Shown one piece after another: positions 53,529 through 64,000 of a DNA stretch of 64,000 nucleotides (its first letter is position 1; each line of letters opens with the position of its first letter). The stretch lies in contig ML978124.1 in the NCBI GenBank assembly GCA_010015805.1, positions 1,736,001 to 1,800,000 of the forward strand, in the 5' to 3' direction. The stretch is from Rhizodiscina lignyota. Taxonomy: Eukaryota > Ascomycota > Dothideomycetes > Aulographales > Rhizodiscinaceae. The notes below the pieces were generated by a model, which saw only the letters and a list, made by a program, of their open reading frames with translations, did not search any database and was not told the origin of the DNA. The position numbers and the translations under genes were made by a program.

Positions 53529-54402
53529 ATGGCGTCAAACAATTCCGTCCTACCGGCCGACTTCCTGTCGGGACCGGGGCCTAGGATCGAGGTCAACCGA
53601 ATCGACTTCACCAAAACAGATCTGCCTGAGTACAAGGATAACTGGGCTGTTGTATTAGATAATGTGTTGTCTAAAGAAGAATGTGACTTGCTTGTCAGCG
53701 CTGCAGAAGCCCACTCTGGTGGCGAGTGGGAACGGGCTATGGTCAACGTCGGTGGTGGGATGCAGAGGATGATAACTGATACGCGAAATTGCGGGCGTAT
53801 CATCTGGGACGATGGAGAAGTGGCTCAAAAGATCTGGGCTCGGTGTGAGGAGCATGTACCCGAGATTCAGAAGCTTGATGCTTGGCCGAAAGTAACAGGC
53901 AATGGGCCGATGATGAGAAAAGAGATCTGGGAGATGACGAGGCTGAACGAGAGGTTGAGGTTCCTGAAATACACTTCTGGCGAATACTTCAAGCGTAAGT
54001 AATTCAACTTCCTGTATACACATGCGTATCTCCTACTAAATGTCCATAGCTCACTGCGATGGGATGTATGAGACCCCTGATCACAAAGAGCGATCCTATT
54101 TCACCCTGCATCTCTACCTCAACGACATCACTTCCGACCCCTCCGCCCCCCTGAAAGGCGGTGCAACGACGTTCCATTCGATGGACATGGATCGTCGGTT
54201 TGACGTCGAGCCAAAGATTGGCCGAGTCCTCCTTTTCCAGCACGCATATCTTGTCCACTCTGGAGACGATGTCCTTGGCGGCGTGAAGTTGACGCTGAGG
54301 ACAGATATTATGTATCAGAAGAGCAAGGAGACCTCGACGAAGGAGCCGCCACCAAAGGAGGAGAAGAAAAAGTCGTTCTGGGGAAGCAAGCAACGAACTT
54401 AA
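53529..54402 (+). CDS. Prolyl 4-hydroxylase-like 2-oxoglutarate/Fe(II) oxygenase
   Basis: Exons 53529-53994 and 54050-54402, 55-nt GTAAGT...ATAG intron, 272 aa. The double-stranded beta-helix is marked by the split motif FK|PHCDG (iron ligands His and Asp, H-x-D), YFTLHLYLND, GGATTFHS, and the distal ligand LVHSGDDV followed by KLTLRTDIMY, where the Arg would bind 2-oxoglutarate. Upstream text WAVVLDNVLSKEECDLLVSAAE is the usual entry of P4H-type domains. Such enzymes hydroxylate proline or related residues using oxygen and 2-oxoglutarate; the fungal target is unknown. No signal peptide is seen, so it is probably cytosolic or nuclear. The tail is Lys/Glu-rich. The intron separates the Pro from the iron-binding His by one codon. 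Confidence 0.9.
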
Positions 54403-55772
54403 TCCCGTCAGTTAAGAAACGCGCCACCTGATGATTCTCGTCCTGTAGCTCTATCACCATTAATGAGCCAGAGCATCGATATTTATTTTCCTCGTCTTGG
54501 ACCTTCTCATACATTCCTCGATCGTGTGCGAAGCGCTCCGGAAGTCTATGATACGTTCGATCGAATATTCATATAGCAACTTCGTAAAACTCCGACAATA
54601 TCGTCCTAATATTGTAATGAGGCCTCAACCTCGGCCCCGGAATTCCTCTCTTGGCTCGATGGCTTTCTAGCATGCAATCCTTCTCGATGCCGTTGCAGAT
54701 GGAGATTGTCTCGTTTTTAGCAATACCTTAGTTGCATAGTAAGCGGTGGCACACAGTGTGCCGAGCGGTCAAATCAGTGGCACGGAGCATGGAAAAAGAA
54801 GAATCTGCTAAGAATCTGCTTGTCAGATGGAGCTAACGTAGTACTGAAATTTGAAGGCAAAATCTGAAGTAGAAGGCCAATAAGGCTCTTGGCCATCGCT
54901 CACAGCAATACGTAACTGGTGGTGCGCGCGGGAGAGGGTCGGGGCGTCAAGTCAACACTTCAGATTTTCGATCGCATCAGGCATGTTCCCTCGTGACCTA
55001 AGCCGCTTTCTCTCTCCAGCGTCCGGCGTCTCCATCCCGCAGACATCCTACTCCGTACATTCCTCTCTGCCAGTCAGCCGCGCTATCTCAGTAACACGCA
55101 CCTTATCGTTACGGAAAACCCATGACGGTAGGCGCGCCTAGGTGTGCGTTTTCACGGAAATGCCGTCAGTGCTCTTTTTGAACTGTCAAGCGACTCTTTC
55201 AGCACTTTCAGCTGCCTACAATGCCCTGGCGCAGCGTCGCTTGTTGAAAAGCTTTATCTGCCCAACTCTTTAGCCAGTCTGACAGGACCATGTCGCCCGG
55301 GGCTGGAAGCGACCCTTGCGTTCGGTGAGTGCCAAGTGGCCGCGGGCTTCTGCCGAACAAGGTTGGTACAACCGCTGCCGGGCCAGAGAAAAAGCAACGG
55401 GTACGGATGGCTTGAATGCACGATGATGATTAGCGTGGGAGCTGGTGGTCCTGGTCCAGTGATTGTCGTTCGAGAAGGACAGGCGTTGATCTGTCTTGCC
55501 CCACAGCTCACCACCCTGCCACCCGCCTCTGTTTAAATACTGTGCAGATTCTCTATTTCGCTGGTGTTTCTTCTTTCTGTGCAAGTGTCGGTGTGATCGA
55601 AGGCAAAACATTGTCTTGGACATTGAACATTTCTGAGCCCTTTGGCAACCTGTGATGCATCCGTTGCAACTTCAGGACCTCGACAACCTATATTGCTTCT
55701 CCGTCAAGCGCATCGTCCGCTATCGCAAGTGGCGCTGAACCATTCGTGATACAAAGAAATCAATAATTCAAA
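54403..55772. other. 1.4-kb spacer upstream of the permease gene
   Basis: No gene supported; the 130-codon frame at 55144-55536 has no domain. A TTATCT (reverse of AGATAA, a GATA-factor core) at 55254-55259 could be a nitrogen-control site for the permease, but a single hexamer is weak evidence. Confidence 0.35.
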
Positions 55773-57556
55773 ATGGCCTCTGCACTCGCCGGAGCCGAAG
55801 AATTGCGCAGGAACTCTGTGGGCGCAATCGAACTCACTGACGATCATGGCCGAAGGCGGACGGTTCAGCTCGAGGAACTGAGTGCGGCTGATCGTGAATT
55901 GGCAGAGAAGTTTGGTTACAAGCCTGTACGACATGTCGGCCTTTTTTCATGAACCGTCTGACTTAGACATCACTATATAGGTATTCAAGCGCGAGTTCGG
56001 CTATCTCTCCACGTTCTCCTTCGCTGTATCAATCTCTGGTCTGTTCGCAACTGTCGCGACGACCTATGTGTACCCCCTCTACGCTGGCGGTTCGTCATCT
56101 GCAGTCTGGTGCTGGCTGATTTCTGGAGCTGGATGCATGTGTATTGCTTGCTCCGTTGCCGAACTGGTCTCTGCCTATCCAACTTGCGGTGGTCTCTACT
56201 ACACGGTTTCCCGTCTCGCGCCAAAGGAGTATGTACCTGCTATCAGTTGGGTGGACGGCTGGCTCAATCTTCTGGGTCAAGTTGCTGGTATTGCTTCGTC
56301 CGAATATGGATCTGCACAGCTTCTTCTGGCTGCTGTATCCATGGGAACCGACTTCAGCTACCTTCCAACAAATGACCACACCGTTGGTGTCATGGCTGGT
56401 CTTACAATACTCAACGGCGTTATCAACTCACTGCCCACCTACTGGATGGAAAAGATGACCAAGTCATATGTCATCTTTCACGTCTTGGTCCTGGTGACTT
56501 GCTCGATCGCTCTTCTGGCGAAGACGAAGCCGAGACATGACGCCGATTTTGTCTTCGTCTTCCATGACGAATACGCTACGAGTGGCTGGACTCCGGTTGG
56601 ATTTTCTTTCCTTTTCGGTTTCCTCTCAGTCAGCTGGACTATGACCGACTACGATGCCACTGCGCACATCACAGAGGAGTATGTATCTGAATTGCATGGC
56701 CCATTCCCATAGAAGATCTGGCTAACTTCCAACAAGGATCAACGAACCAGAAGTCAAGGCACCGTGGGCCATTTCTATGGCAATGGCATTCACATACATC
56801 GTTGGCTTCCTTTTTAACATTGTCCTTGGCTTCTGCATGGGCGATTACACCGAAATCCTCACATCGCCGATCGAGCAACCCGTCGCACAGCTCTTCTTCA
56901 ACTCGCTCGGCAAAGGCGGTGGCATCTTCTACACCGTATGCGCGTTTATCATTCTCCAATTCGTCTGCTTCACAGCCACACAGGCCCTCGGTCGTACCGT
57001 CTTCGCCTTCTCGCGCGATCGCCTCATCCCGCTCAGCAGGGTCTGGACCATTATTAACAGGCGCACGGGCACCCCGTTGTACGCGGTCTGGATTTCGATC
57101 TTTTGGTGCATCGTTATCAATCTCATCGCTTTGGGTTCATACACTGCCATTCTGGGTATTTTCAATGTCACGGCTATCGCGCTCGATTGGTCGTACGTCA
57201 TCCCCATCATGTGCAAGCTCATCTTCAACAAATTCGAACCCGGACCATGGCACATGGGCCGTTTCTCGGTCTTCGTCAATATCTGGGCTTGCCTGTGGAC
57301 GCTGTTCGTGTCGATCATCTTCATCCTGCCAACTTACAGGCCCGTCACTGCAGACAACATGAACTATGCGATCGCGTACTTGATGGCCATCTTTGTGGCC
57401 GCGCTGACGTACTGGTTTTTTGTTGGCAAGCATTGGTATGTCGGCCCATTGGTCGAGGCAGAGATTGTCGACGAGAACGAACCTACAAAAGAGAAGGTTG
57501 CCGATTCGGATGGCGGTTCGAATGGTGCGCACGACAACAAGGAGGTGCACGTTTGA
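55773..57556 (+). CDS. Amino-acid/GABA permease (APC superfamily, Uga4-like)
   Basis: Exons 55773-55925, 55981-56678 and 56737-57556 (introns 55 and 58 nt) give 556 aa with about twelve hydrophobic segments. Hallmarks of the fungal ACT/GABA permease group are FGYKPVFKREFGYLSTFSFA at the first junction, AELVSAYPTCGGLYYTVSRL, WVDGWLNLLGQVAGIASSEY, TDYDATAHITEEI and GRTVFAFSRDRLIPLS. The family imports GABA, choline or amino acids across the plasma membrane by proton symport; the exact substrate cannot be told from sequence. The N-terminus is hydrophilic, with a run RRRTVQLEE, and the C-terminus ends in an acidic tail. The gene is intact and ordinary. The long upstream spacer may carry nitrogen control. 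Confidence 0.92.
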
Positions 57557-58401
57557 GTAATCCTTGCAGTATGAGAAACTCACTCGTTTACGCAAAAAAT
57601 CTGGAGGCTTTTTCAGAAAGGACACGAATTCTGATCAATGATTTTAAATATGACTGTACATATCTTCACGCGACATTTTAATATTGATACCGCTTTCTCT
57701 CCCATTTCATCAAGTTCGGCCATATCAGTGTGCCAGTTGCTGCGGAATCTTCTTGCACCCCTCCAATGTTGTAAGTCAACAACAGTAATTAATATATCAA
57801 GGAATTCACCTATAATTGCCTTGAAATGACTTGACCACAGTCCATGTATGTCTGTAGTGGAGCTTGGTGTGCAAGGTTCCGCAAGCCACGTTTACGAGTC
57901 AAGCCTCCCGAACTTCCGCTCACAAAATTTTACCACGCCGATGCAGAGCTATGTGGTCTCCACAGCAGTACTCCGTACATCCCGGCTCTTTCCCCGGATT
58001 CCAGTTGTCAAGGTTGAATGCCTCGCATTTGAGGCTCCGTAGTAGGGATGGTGAAGATTTGTATCGAAAATCTTGTCTGCAGATCATAGCTTGTTGCGGA
58101 TCCCGCAATGTCATACACGCGTTAGACCTCAATCCTCCTCGTACGGGCCTGACGGAGTAATTAGCATCATATTTGAGTCAGAATGTTTCCCCCGGTTTCT
58201 CTTTTACTTGGCTCTTTTCAAATAAGGCAATGTTCATCACCGAATACGGCAGGAAGAGCGCTCAGTTATTTGCCGTCTATCCCGTTGCCCGAGGCTGCCA
58301 CGTGAGCAGGAAATATCTAGGCATTTGGAGTCATCCAGCCCTACCTATACTTAGGGAGCCCCAGAGGAGTACGAGTCTTGGAAACTTGTGAAACCCTCGC
58401 C
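57557..58401. other. Spacer between the permease and the LPxY protein
   Basis: No gene seen; A+T-rich downstream of the permease, then the promoter of the next gene. Confidence 0.4.
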
Positions 58402-59169
58402 ATGGCAATAGACCTACACCTTCACCAGAGGGGCTTGCCTCTCACGGAGGACGATGAGCTGCCAGCCTACGAGCTTCCGGACTATGAGGCTTCTGAGCTG
58501 CCTACTTACGAGCGGAGTTCGATATCCATTCCCACGATCAATATTCAATTCCGTCAAATCAATCGATCGTTGATATGTCTCCAGTCGGTGGACGAGGACC
58601 AACACCTGAGATATAAAATAATCACGAAGAGCCGGACGCGCATCTTCTCTGGGAAGCCTGACATGACACTCTACGTAGATTCAGCATCCCAGGATATGCT
58701 CGTTGGAGCATTCGAATTTGACAACAGTACCACTCTCCCTTGGTGCCCACGAGCCAATCTCTCAATAGACGTCGCGGGCGAAGGGAACAGAAAGGTTCAA
58801 ATGGAGAGTCGCAACTTTTCGGACTGGTCCTTCACCTGGAACGACGCCAGGTTCATCTGGACCCTGCAAGAGCGGCCGACGTCTCTTGTATTAGTGGATC
58901 GCTCCTCTCGTACTATTATAGCACGCTTCAGCTACAGCATCTACGGCACGACTGCGAACAAAGGAGCGGAGATTGGCGACCTGACCATCTACGCGCCGAG
59001 CGAGCATGGCCTGACCACGGAGATGGTCATCTGCAGCTGCACCATCGCGATCAAGCACTGGTCGAAAATGGGCAGGCACCATCGAAAGGATCTCTGCGTG
59101 TCTGGACGGTATAGCTATGGCTCTGGTGTGACGCTGGCTGTCGGTTACTCTGGTGTTGCCTATACCTAG
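58402..59169 (+). CDS. Hypothetical protein with triple LPxY motif, possible LURP-one/tubby-like fold
   Basis: A single exon of 255 aa from ATG at 58402 (frame open eight codons above, without ATG). The N-terminus has LPAY, LPDY and LPTY at residues 20-23, 25-28 and 33-36, each followed by Glu. The rest is predicted beta-rich, with paired patterns DWSFTWNDARFIWTL, TSLVLVDRSSRTIIARFSYS, GDLTIY and TTEMVICSCTIAI that resemble fungal tubby-C/LURP-one-related proteins; this is my reading of the pattern, not a firm match. LPxY is a known variant of the PPxY ligand of WW domains, such as those of Rsp5/Nedd4 ubiquitin ligases. A tail rich in Tyr, Gly and Ser ends the protein. Function unknown. Confidence 0.65.
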   Translation: MAIDLHLHQRGLPLTEDDELPAYELPDYEASELPTYERSSISIPTINIQFRQINRSLICLQSVDEDQHLRYKIITKSRTRIFSGKPDMTLYVDSASQDMLVGAFEFDNSTTLPWCPRANLSIDVAGEGNRKVQMESRNFSDWSFTWNDARFIWTLQERPTSLVLVDRSSRTIIARFSYSIYGTTANKGAEIGDLTIYAPSEHGLTTEMVICSCTIAIKHWSKMGRHHRKDLCVSGRYSYGSGVTLAVGYSGVAYT

Positions 59170-60436
59170 ATGAGAGATGATGAGAACCCAGGTGCATATG
59201 TGCAACCTCAAAGAAAGATATCAGTGGGCAGGTGGAGCCGGAGAAAACAATTTCCTCCGAAGACGATACTTGGTTGGATGGGACGCCATCTTGGGCGTTA
59301 CCAGGAGACTAGTCTCACGTCGATTAAAGGCAGCAATCCTCGCCCTTAGGCTTTCGGTCGACCCGCGATTCCTTCTTCCCTGAAAAGCAGAACGAAGACT
59401 TCGGCGCTGCTCTCGAGTTCAAATCAATCTCGACTTCGAGTTACAACTTCCCTCTCAAAATCGCCGCAGCCACACCGCGCCTTTCAATCTCACAACTTCA
59501 ACCTCAACAACAATCTTGTAGCGCTGTCATGCAGCACTCTCCCAGCACTAAGGTTGGCGCAATAGACGCCGCCTCCAACAGCTCCAGCGGGGCTGTCGAT
59601 ATGAATGGCTCGGTCTCTGACGCTACTGTTTAGTAAGGTCATATACACCACACATGAAATGCCGAACGTGGGAGTTACCAAGTGTAGGCACATCCCGAGC
59701 CCATCACACGGATCGTAATTGACGTTATGTAGTCCCCCAATGTGCTTGAGGGAGGGTCGACTCGAAGCGCGGCTGAACTCGGACGACGCCATATCGTCTT
59801 CGAATTTAGACAAATACAACGCCACCGCTCTCGCCGAGATCTATAACGGTGAATAGAGTGACATAGTAACTGCATGGTGGTGGCGGAGGATTCAACTTTT
59901 CCTTCTCGCACCGCTTGCGTTCTATCTTCGCAGCTTTCCGGCTTCCTGGACATTCATGGTTTCTGGGCTTCTTAATGGCGTTGATGATGGTGCTGGCAGC
60001 GGCGCTGCTCTCTTCTGTCAAATTTAGCAATCTTCCCCTTCATATAGTGACTGCGGAGAGTTAGTCTCTTTGCGGTTGCGAGCCTTTGAAGAGTTACCTC
60101 GACCACAAATCTTGTGATTTTTCAATATAATCACTTCGCAACACCGTCTTTCCTATCAACATTCAGGTCATATGTCCTTCGTTGCCTCGGTGTAAAACGA
60201 AACAGATCGGCCGGTTGCGAAGTGATTCTGCTAGCTGCACGTGCGCAAACTACCTTTTGAAGAATTCCTTCCGTATTTGATGTTGAGATTCTTCAACACG
60301 CAGGCACAACACAAAACCCCCACCACCTGGGACTTCTCAACTCCTTCTCTTCAACGATTTGCGGCGCGTTTCCACTTTCTGCCGAGAGCTACTCCATAAC
60401 CTCACCACGCTTTGCGATATTCTGTGCCCGTTCGTC
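59170..60436. other. Spacer upstream of BTB gene 6
   Basis: No gene supported. The 111-codon frame on the minus strand at 59490-59825 has no recognisable domain. Confidence 0.4.
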
Positions 60437-61222
60437 ATGGCGTCTCACGACACTGAGAAGAAAGAATGCCCACTAATCGCTAAGATGGTACCTACAAAGT
60501 CTGCTTCACCTATGAACCACACAATGTGCTACTAACGCAACAATAATAGTGCAATGTACGACGCGATCGTCACGGTCGAGGTTACGAACAGATCAGAGAC
60601 TAAGAGTTTCTTCCTCCACGAAGGCCTGCTCTGTCACAACTCCTCATACTTCAAGGCGGCCATTAATGGGGGCTTCGCTGAGAGCAGCAAGCGTGTGATT
60701 CCACTCAGCCGCACAAGTATCAACGTCATGGAAGCTTTCCAGATGTGGCTCTACAATGGGAAGCTGTTCGGTGGGGCAGAGGATATGGGTTACACGTTCT
60801 TGTTCCAAATATGGGTCTTTGGAGATATGCTTGGTGTTCCGGGCCTTCAAAACGCAGCGATAGATTCAGTACACAAGAAGATTTCGACAGGTTGGTCAAT
60901 CCCGTCCCACAGGATCGACTACGTCTATCAGAATACACCATCAGGTTCAGCGCTGCGCAAGTATGTGGTGGATATGGTCGCCTATACTTTTTCCGACCTT
61001 ACTACTTGGATCACACATTGTGAAACACTCAAGTGCGACATCCCTCAACAGTTCCTTTGGGATCTCCTTCGGATTAGAAGCAAGTCCAGTGAGTTCAAGA
61101 CGCTAGGCAAGGAGGAATACGCAAAAATCGACACTTGCAAGTACCACATCCACGCGCCACCGACCACCGGACAGCGCGAAGTAGATCTCGCGAGAGCTAA
61201 ACAATCCTCAACTGCCTCGTAA
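60437..61222 (+). CDS. BTB/POZ protein 6, divergent member
   Basis: Exon 1 60437-60498 and exon 2 60550-61222, 51-nt intron (GTCTGC...ATAG), give 244 aa. The junction, phase 2, yields PTNAMYDAIVTVEV and places the intron close to where the cluster paralogues have theirs. BTB text: FFLHEGLLCHNSSYFKAAING, VMEAFQMWLYNG, IWVFGDMLGVPGLQNAAIDS. The C-terminus has CKYHIH, matching the first part of the family signature, but the final Cys is absent. The leader TPETYEPPP is also missing. Exon 1 is less certain because the donor is not GTANGT and a GTACCT lies ten bases before it; without exon 1 the protein would start at MYDAIVTV (60554). It is 48 kb from the cluster. Confidence 0.75.
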
Positions 61223-63138
61223 CGTCAATTCGATTCGAAGAAGATCTTCTTTCCAGCAGTCTCCGAAGAGCATCTCCCCCAGTGCCCACCGTAGTCGAAC
61301 AACGGTACAACACCTGAAGAAAGGAGGGGAACTGCATGAAAATCGGAAGCGCGATGCCACTCACACTATTGCAATGCGTTGGACGGAAATTGAAAGGAAC
61401 TGATTCACAGATTGAGATTTTCACTGCTTTCGACACCATTGGCGTGGATCATACTGTTCGGCGTCTTCAAGGATGGGGAGCTGCAAACAGCTACACTGCA
61501 CCAGCGGACGAAATTTCCCATTCGGATACTTGCTAGCAGCTAATCAATAGACGGATAGATAACTTAAAGGTTTGAACTCGATTCTGGTACTCTTTAGAGT
61601 TGGTTGGAAGCTGCAGAAGCCTAGGCGCACTCTAATTATGATTAGAGCAAGCGACGAGTCCTTTCACTTTGCTCACCCATTTGACAGGCGTGTCCCAGTG
61701 GAAGTTGAGTGATCATCTTGTGAATATGATACTAAGGTCTGTGAATATCAATTTCGGAACAATGCAAATACTCGATGCATAACTCGAAATTAATACTCCT
61801 GTGGCTATGGATTACTTTTATTTAGCCAATATCCTGAATATACGATAATGCCCAGCACCAGTCCTTCAGATTACTTCGCACACGCGGACGCACCTCCCAC
61901 ACACACTTCTCCTGTAAATTCTGCATGAAAGAGTCAGCTGTTACAATTGCAATTCAGCTGGCCAATGAGAAGGTGCAGGGATGCTGCTTCACGTGTTGAC
62001 GCGACGGATGGCTGGCACGTCACCTGTCAACCTTGATGCTCTTACGCGCCGCTAGTTTCACTATCAGTTGCTATCAGTTGCTGCAGAAAGGGTGCTTGAA
62101 CGACCTGATGCATATCGCTCTCTTCAAATCTCCATTCTGAGCGGTTCTCTGACATCATAGTGGGGAAATCGTCCCAATCGTTCCCGTCCTGACACGCGGC
62201 TGGCAGATGTGGAGCGATCACCCAAAGCCTCAGAAGCCGACAAGGCATGCGACTTGCGTTGCACTATTGCATACCACGCATCTGTCAGAGCTAAAGGCCA
62301 TAGAAAACCGTTTTATTGTATCCAATGGACACCATAAGCTTTGACCGAAGCGAAACTCCCGAGCCGTCCTGCAGCCCCTCCATCCACACTCGGACACGAC
62401 GAAAATGCATGAATCTTCACCATGGAACCTCCATGACTTCGAATGGCAATCATATGCAGCTTGCCAAACCCTGGGGTGTCACTTCTTCCGATTTTGATCT
62501 CTGATCTTTAACATCCCAGGTTCAAATCTGCGATCTCTTTCTGGCATTCGATCTCACTCCAGACCGTGAGGCCCAAGCTCATAAGCGTGGTAGTTATCTG
62601 GTCCTCAATTGTACAACCACGGGAGATCAATGGCTCGCCTACACTCTCACAAGTATCCGAGTGCGAGCCAATCACTAGGAACAGGTGAGGCAAGTATGCA
62701 TCTCACTAGCGCTTCGTTCCTAAATCTGGATCATACATGGTCACCGGGCATGCCGCCGTCGCCTATCTCTCACAACCTTTTTTTTTCCGTCTATACTTTT
62801 ATTTTACAACTTGAGGTGTGCGATTTTCGACTTCTTCCACACCAATAAACCACCGAACCTTCTTGCTCGCTCTGAGCCTCACTCCCAGACCTGGCCTGCC
62901 CACGTTCACCACTTGAGGACTGCACCCCTCTTAACTACCTACGTGCCGTACCAGCCAAGTCTCCTTCTATTCGCCAGACTAAAGAGCTTTAATAGAGGAA
63001 AGTTTTACAAGGCTCTCCTCCTCCAAGCTCGAGAAGTTGGATTCCCACATATCAAACGACTCAACCCTTAAGGGTTCGCCGTCTCCCACACGTTCGGCCC
63101 CCGGTACGCAGTATCTAAATTCTCAACCACGGGCAGCG
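61223..63138. other. 1.9-kb spacer before the aquaporin gene
   Basis: No supported gene on either strand. Pyrimidine-rich stretches from 62770 to 63000 look like promoter and leader of the aquaporin gene. Confidence 0.4.
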
Positions 63139-64000
63139 ATGTCAGGCGAGTCGTCTGTACCCGGAGCAACTGGTAAGATATCCGCTCCCCAACTTCAGCT
63201 TCAGAGACATGCTGACACGCTGGAAGCACACCGAGCATCCGTCTCCGAGCCGGAAGCGACGCCGCGGCCTCCACCTGACGCTTCAAGGTCTGGCAGAGAA
63301 TCCGCACAAGCAGGAGGTGTAATCGGCCCGCTCGGCTACAATGGCGAAGACACGGAAGAGAGGGAGCGCCATCTACGATTCGGTCCGCCGCCCGACGATT
63401 GGAGAAGTTATTGGGATCGAAAACGTCATGAACGCGATTGGTATCCCGAATATGACGGCCCACAGAGGTATCCTGGAGACTACTACGATCGCCCACGCTC
63501 ATCTGGTATATACAGAAGTGGTAGCATGAGGGAGCGAGGCCCGCATGTCGTATACAGACCTGGAAGGTATTCTGATGGGCCTGGAAGGTATTCTGATGGG
63601 CCTGGAAGATATTCTGATGGGCCTGGAAGGTATTCTTATGGACCTGGGGATAGGGAAAGCTTTGATCGCTATCGGGAACGCCGTAGCGTGCCCCCACCTA
63701 AGGTGCCAAAGGAGGATGCGGAAGAATTCTATGATAGCGAGGAGGATTATACATACAGCAGGAGAGGTGGAGATGGAGGTGTTAGAGGAGGCGGCCGCGG
63801 CCCACCTCCGACAGAAGGGTCTTCTGAAGAGCCCATGAGGTATGTCTTGAGACGGCTAATCACATGAAATGGTTGATTGAAGTTGACGTTTTGGACAGGT
63901 TGCCCTGGATCGGCTGGTTGAATGTTGTTGCTAAAGGCCGTAAGTCATTTCCCAACGAATACCAGCCGCACTGTACTTAATAGTCGCTTTAGACTTCATA
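63139..64000 (+). CDS. Aquaporin (MIP family), 5' part only, long N-terminal tail
   Basis: Exons 63139-63839 and 63899-63939 and the first 8 bases of exon 3 (63993 on) are visible; the window edge cuts the gene. The first 235 residues are a disordered Arg/Gly/Tyr/Asp-rich tail with a four-fold PGRYSDG repeat. The joined text then reads MRLPWIGWLNVVAKG and HFI, the sequence that precedes the first membrane helix of fungal aquaporins (PW-x-x-W-x-x-x-x-x-x-HF). None of the NPA motifs is in the window, so the call rests on this short segment. The introns (59 and 53 nt) have GTATGT and GTAAGT donors. I chose the ATG at 63139; the frame is open upstream without a better start. Long N-tails are known in fungal aquaglyceroporins. 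Confidence 0.62.
63559..63642 (+). repeat. Four 21-nt repeats coding PGRYSDG
   Basis: Units at 63559, 63580, 63601 and 63622, nearly identical in DNA; the third has AGA for AGG, and the fourth changes Asp to Tyr and its last Gly codon from GGG to GGA. A minisatellite inside the aquaporin N-tail that could vary in copy number between strains. Confidence 0.9.

Overview
The window is nuclear DNA of a filamentous ascomycete (Pezizomycotina; the gene set fits Dothideomycetes, which is inference). Evidence: genes on both strands at moderate density, 42-122 nt introns with GTANGT donors and CTAAC/CTGAC-like branch sites, and typical fungal families: NACHT/NB-ARC STAND proteins, HET, CYP52-like P450, Kin4-type kinase, Rax1, Mpp10, Sok1/TCP11. 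I re-read exon junctions by hand; most gene models below close in frame.

Layout. 0-6 kb: a DUF1223 protein, then a NACHT-ankyrin STAND protein whose near-identical 99-nt ankyrin repeats run into a 585-base assembly gap. 6.6-12.8 kb: a cluster of five related BTB/POZ genes (two head to head, one probably broken) that share a leader peptide, a phase-2 intron and a C-terminal Cys/His motif; a sixth, divergent member lies at 60.4 kb. 14-15 kb: a Ser/Thr-rich single-pass membrane protein. 17.6-28.2 kb: an accessory block with a stand-alone alpha/beta-hydrolase (the N-terminal domain of a STAND protein), a P450, a full hydrolase-NB-ARC-TPR STAND protein and a convergent HET-domain gene. 28.8-36.5 kb: conserved genes (steroid 5-alpha-reductase-like, TCP11/Sok1, Mpp10). 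36.5-42.7 kb: a short DUF7708-STAND protein with a decayed P-loop, head to head with a fungal AAA ATPase, then a fold-3 esterase with a one-base frame break. 45-57.6 kb: Kin4-like kinase, Rax1-like RGS protein, prolyl 4-hydroxylase-like oxygenase and GABA/amino-acid permease, with long gene-poor spacers. 58-64 kb: an LPxY-bearing protein, the sixth BTB gene, and the 5' end of an aquaporin gene cut by the window edge.

How it works together. The conserved genes look like independent loci. The accessory part is rich in allorecognition/immunity-type genes: three STAND NTPases, one orphan STAND N-terminal domain, one HET gene, and a lineage-type BTB expansion. The most unusual item is the BTB family with its C-x2-H-x-H-x8-C signature. 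No tRNA, rRNA, transposon, LTR or virus-like element was recognised.
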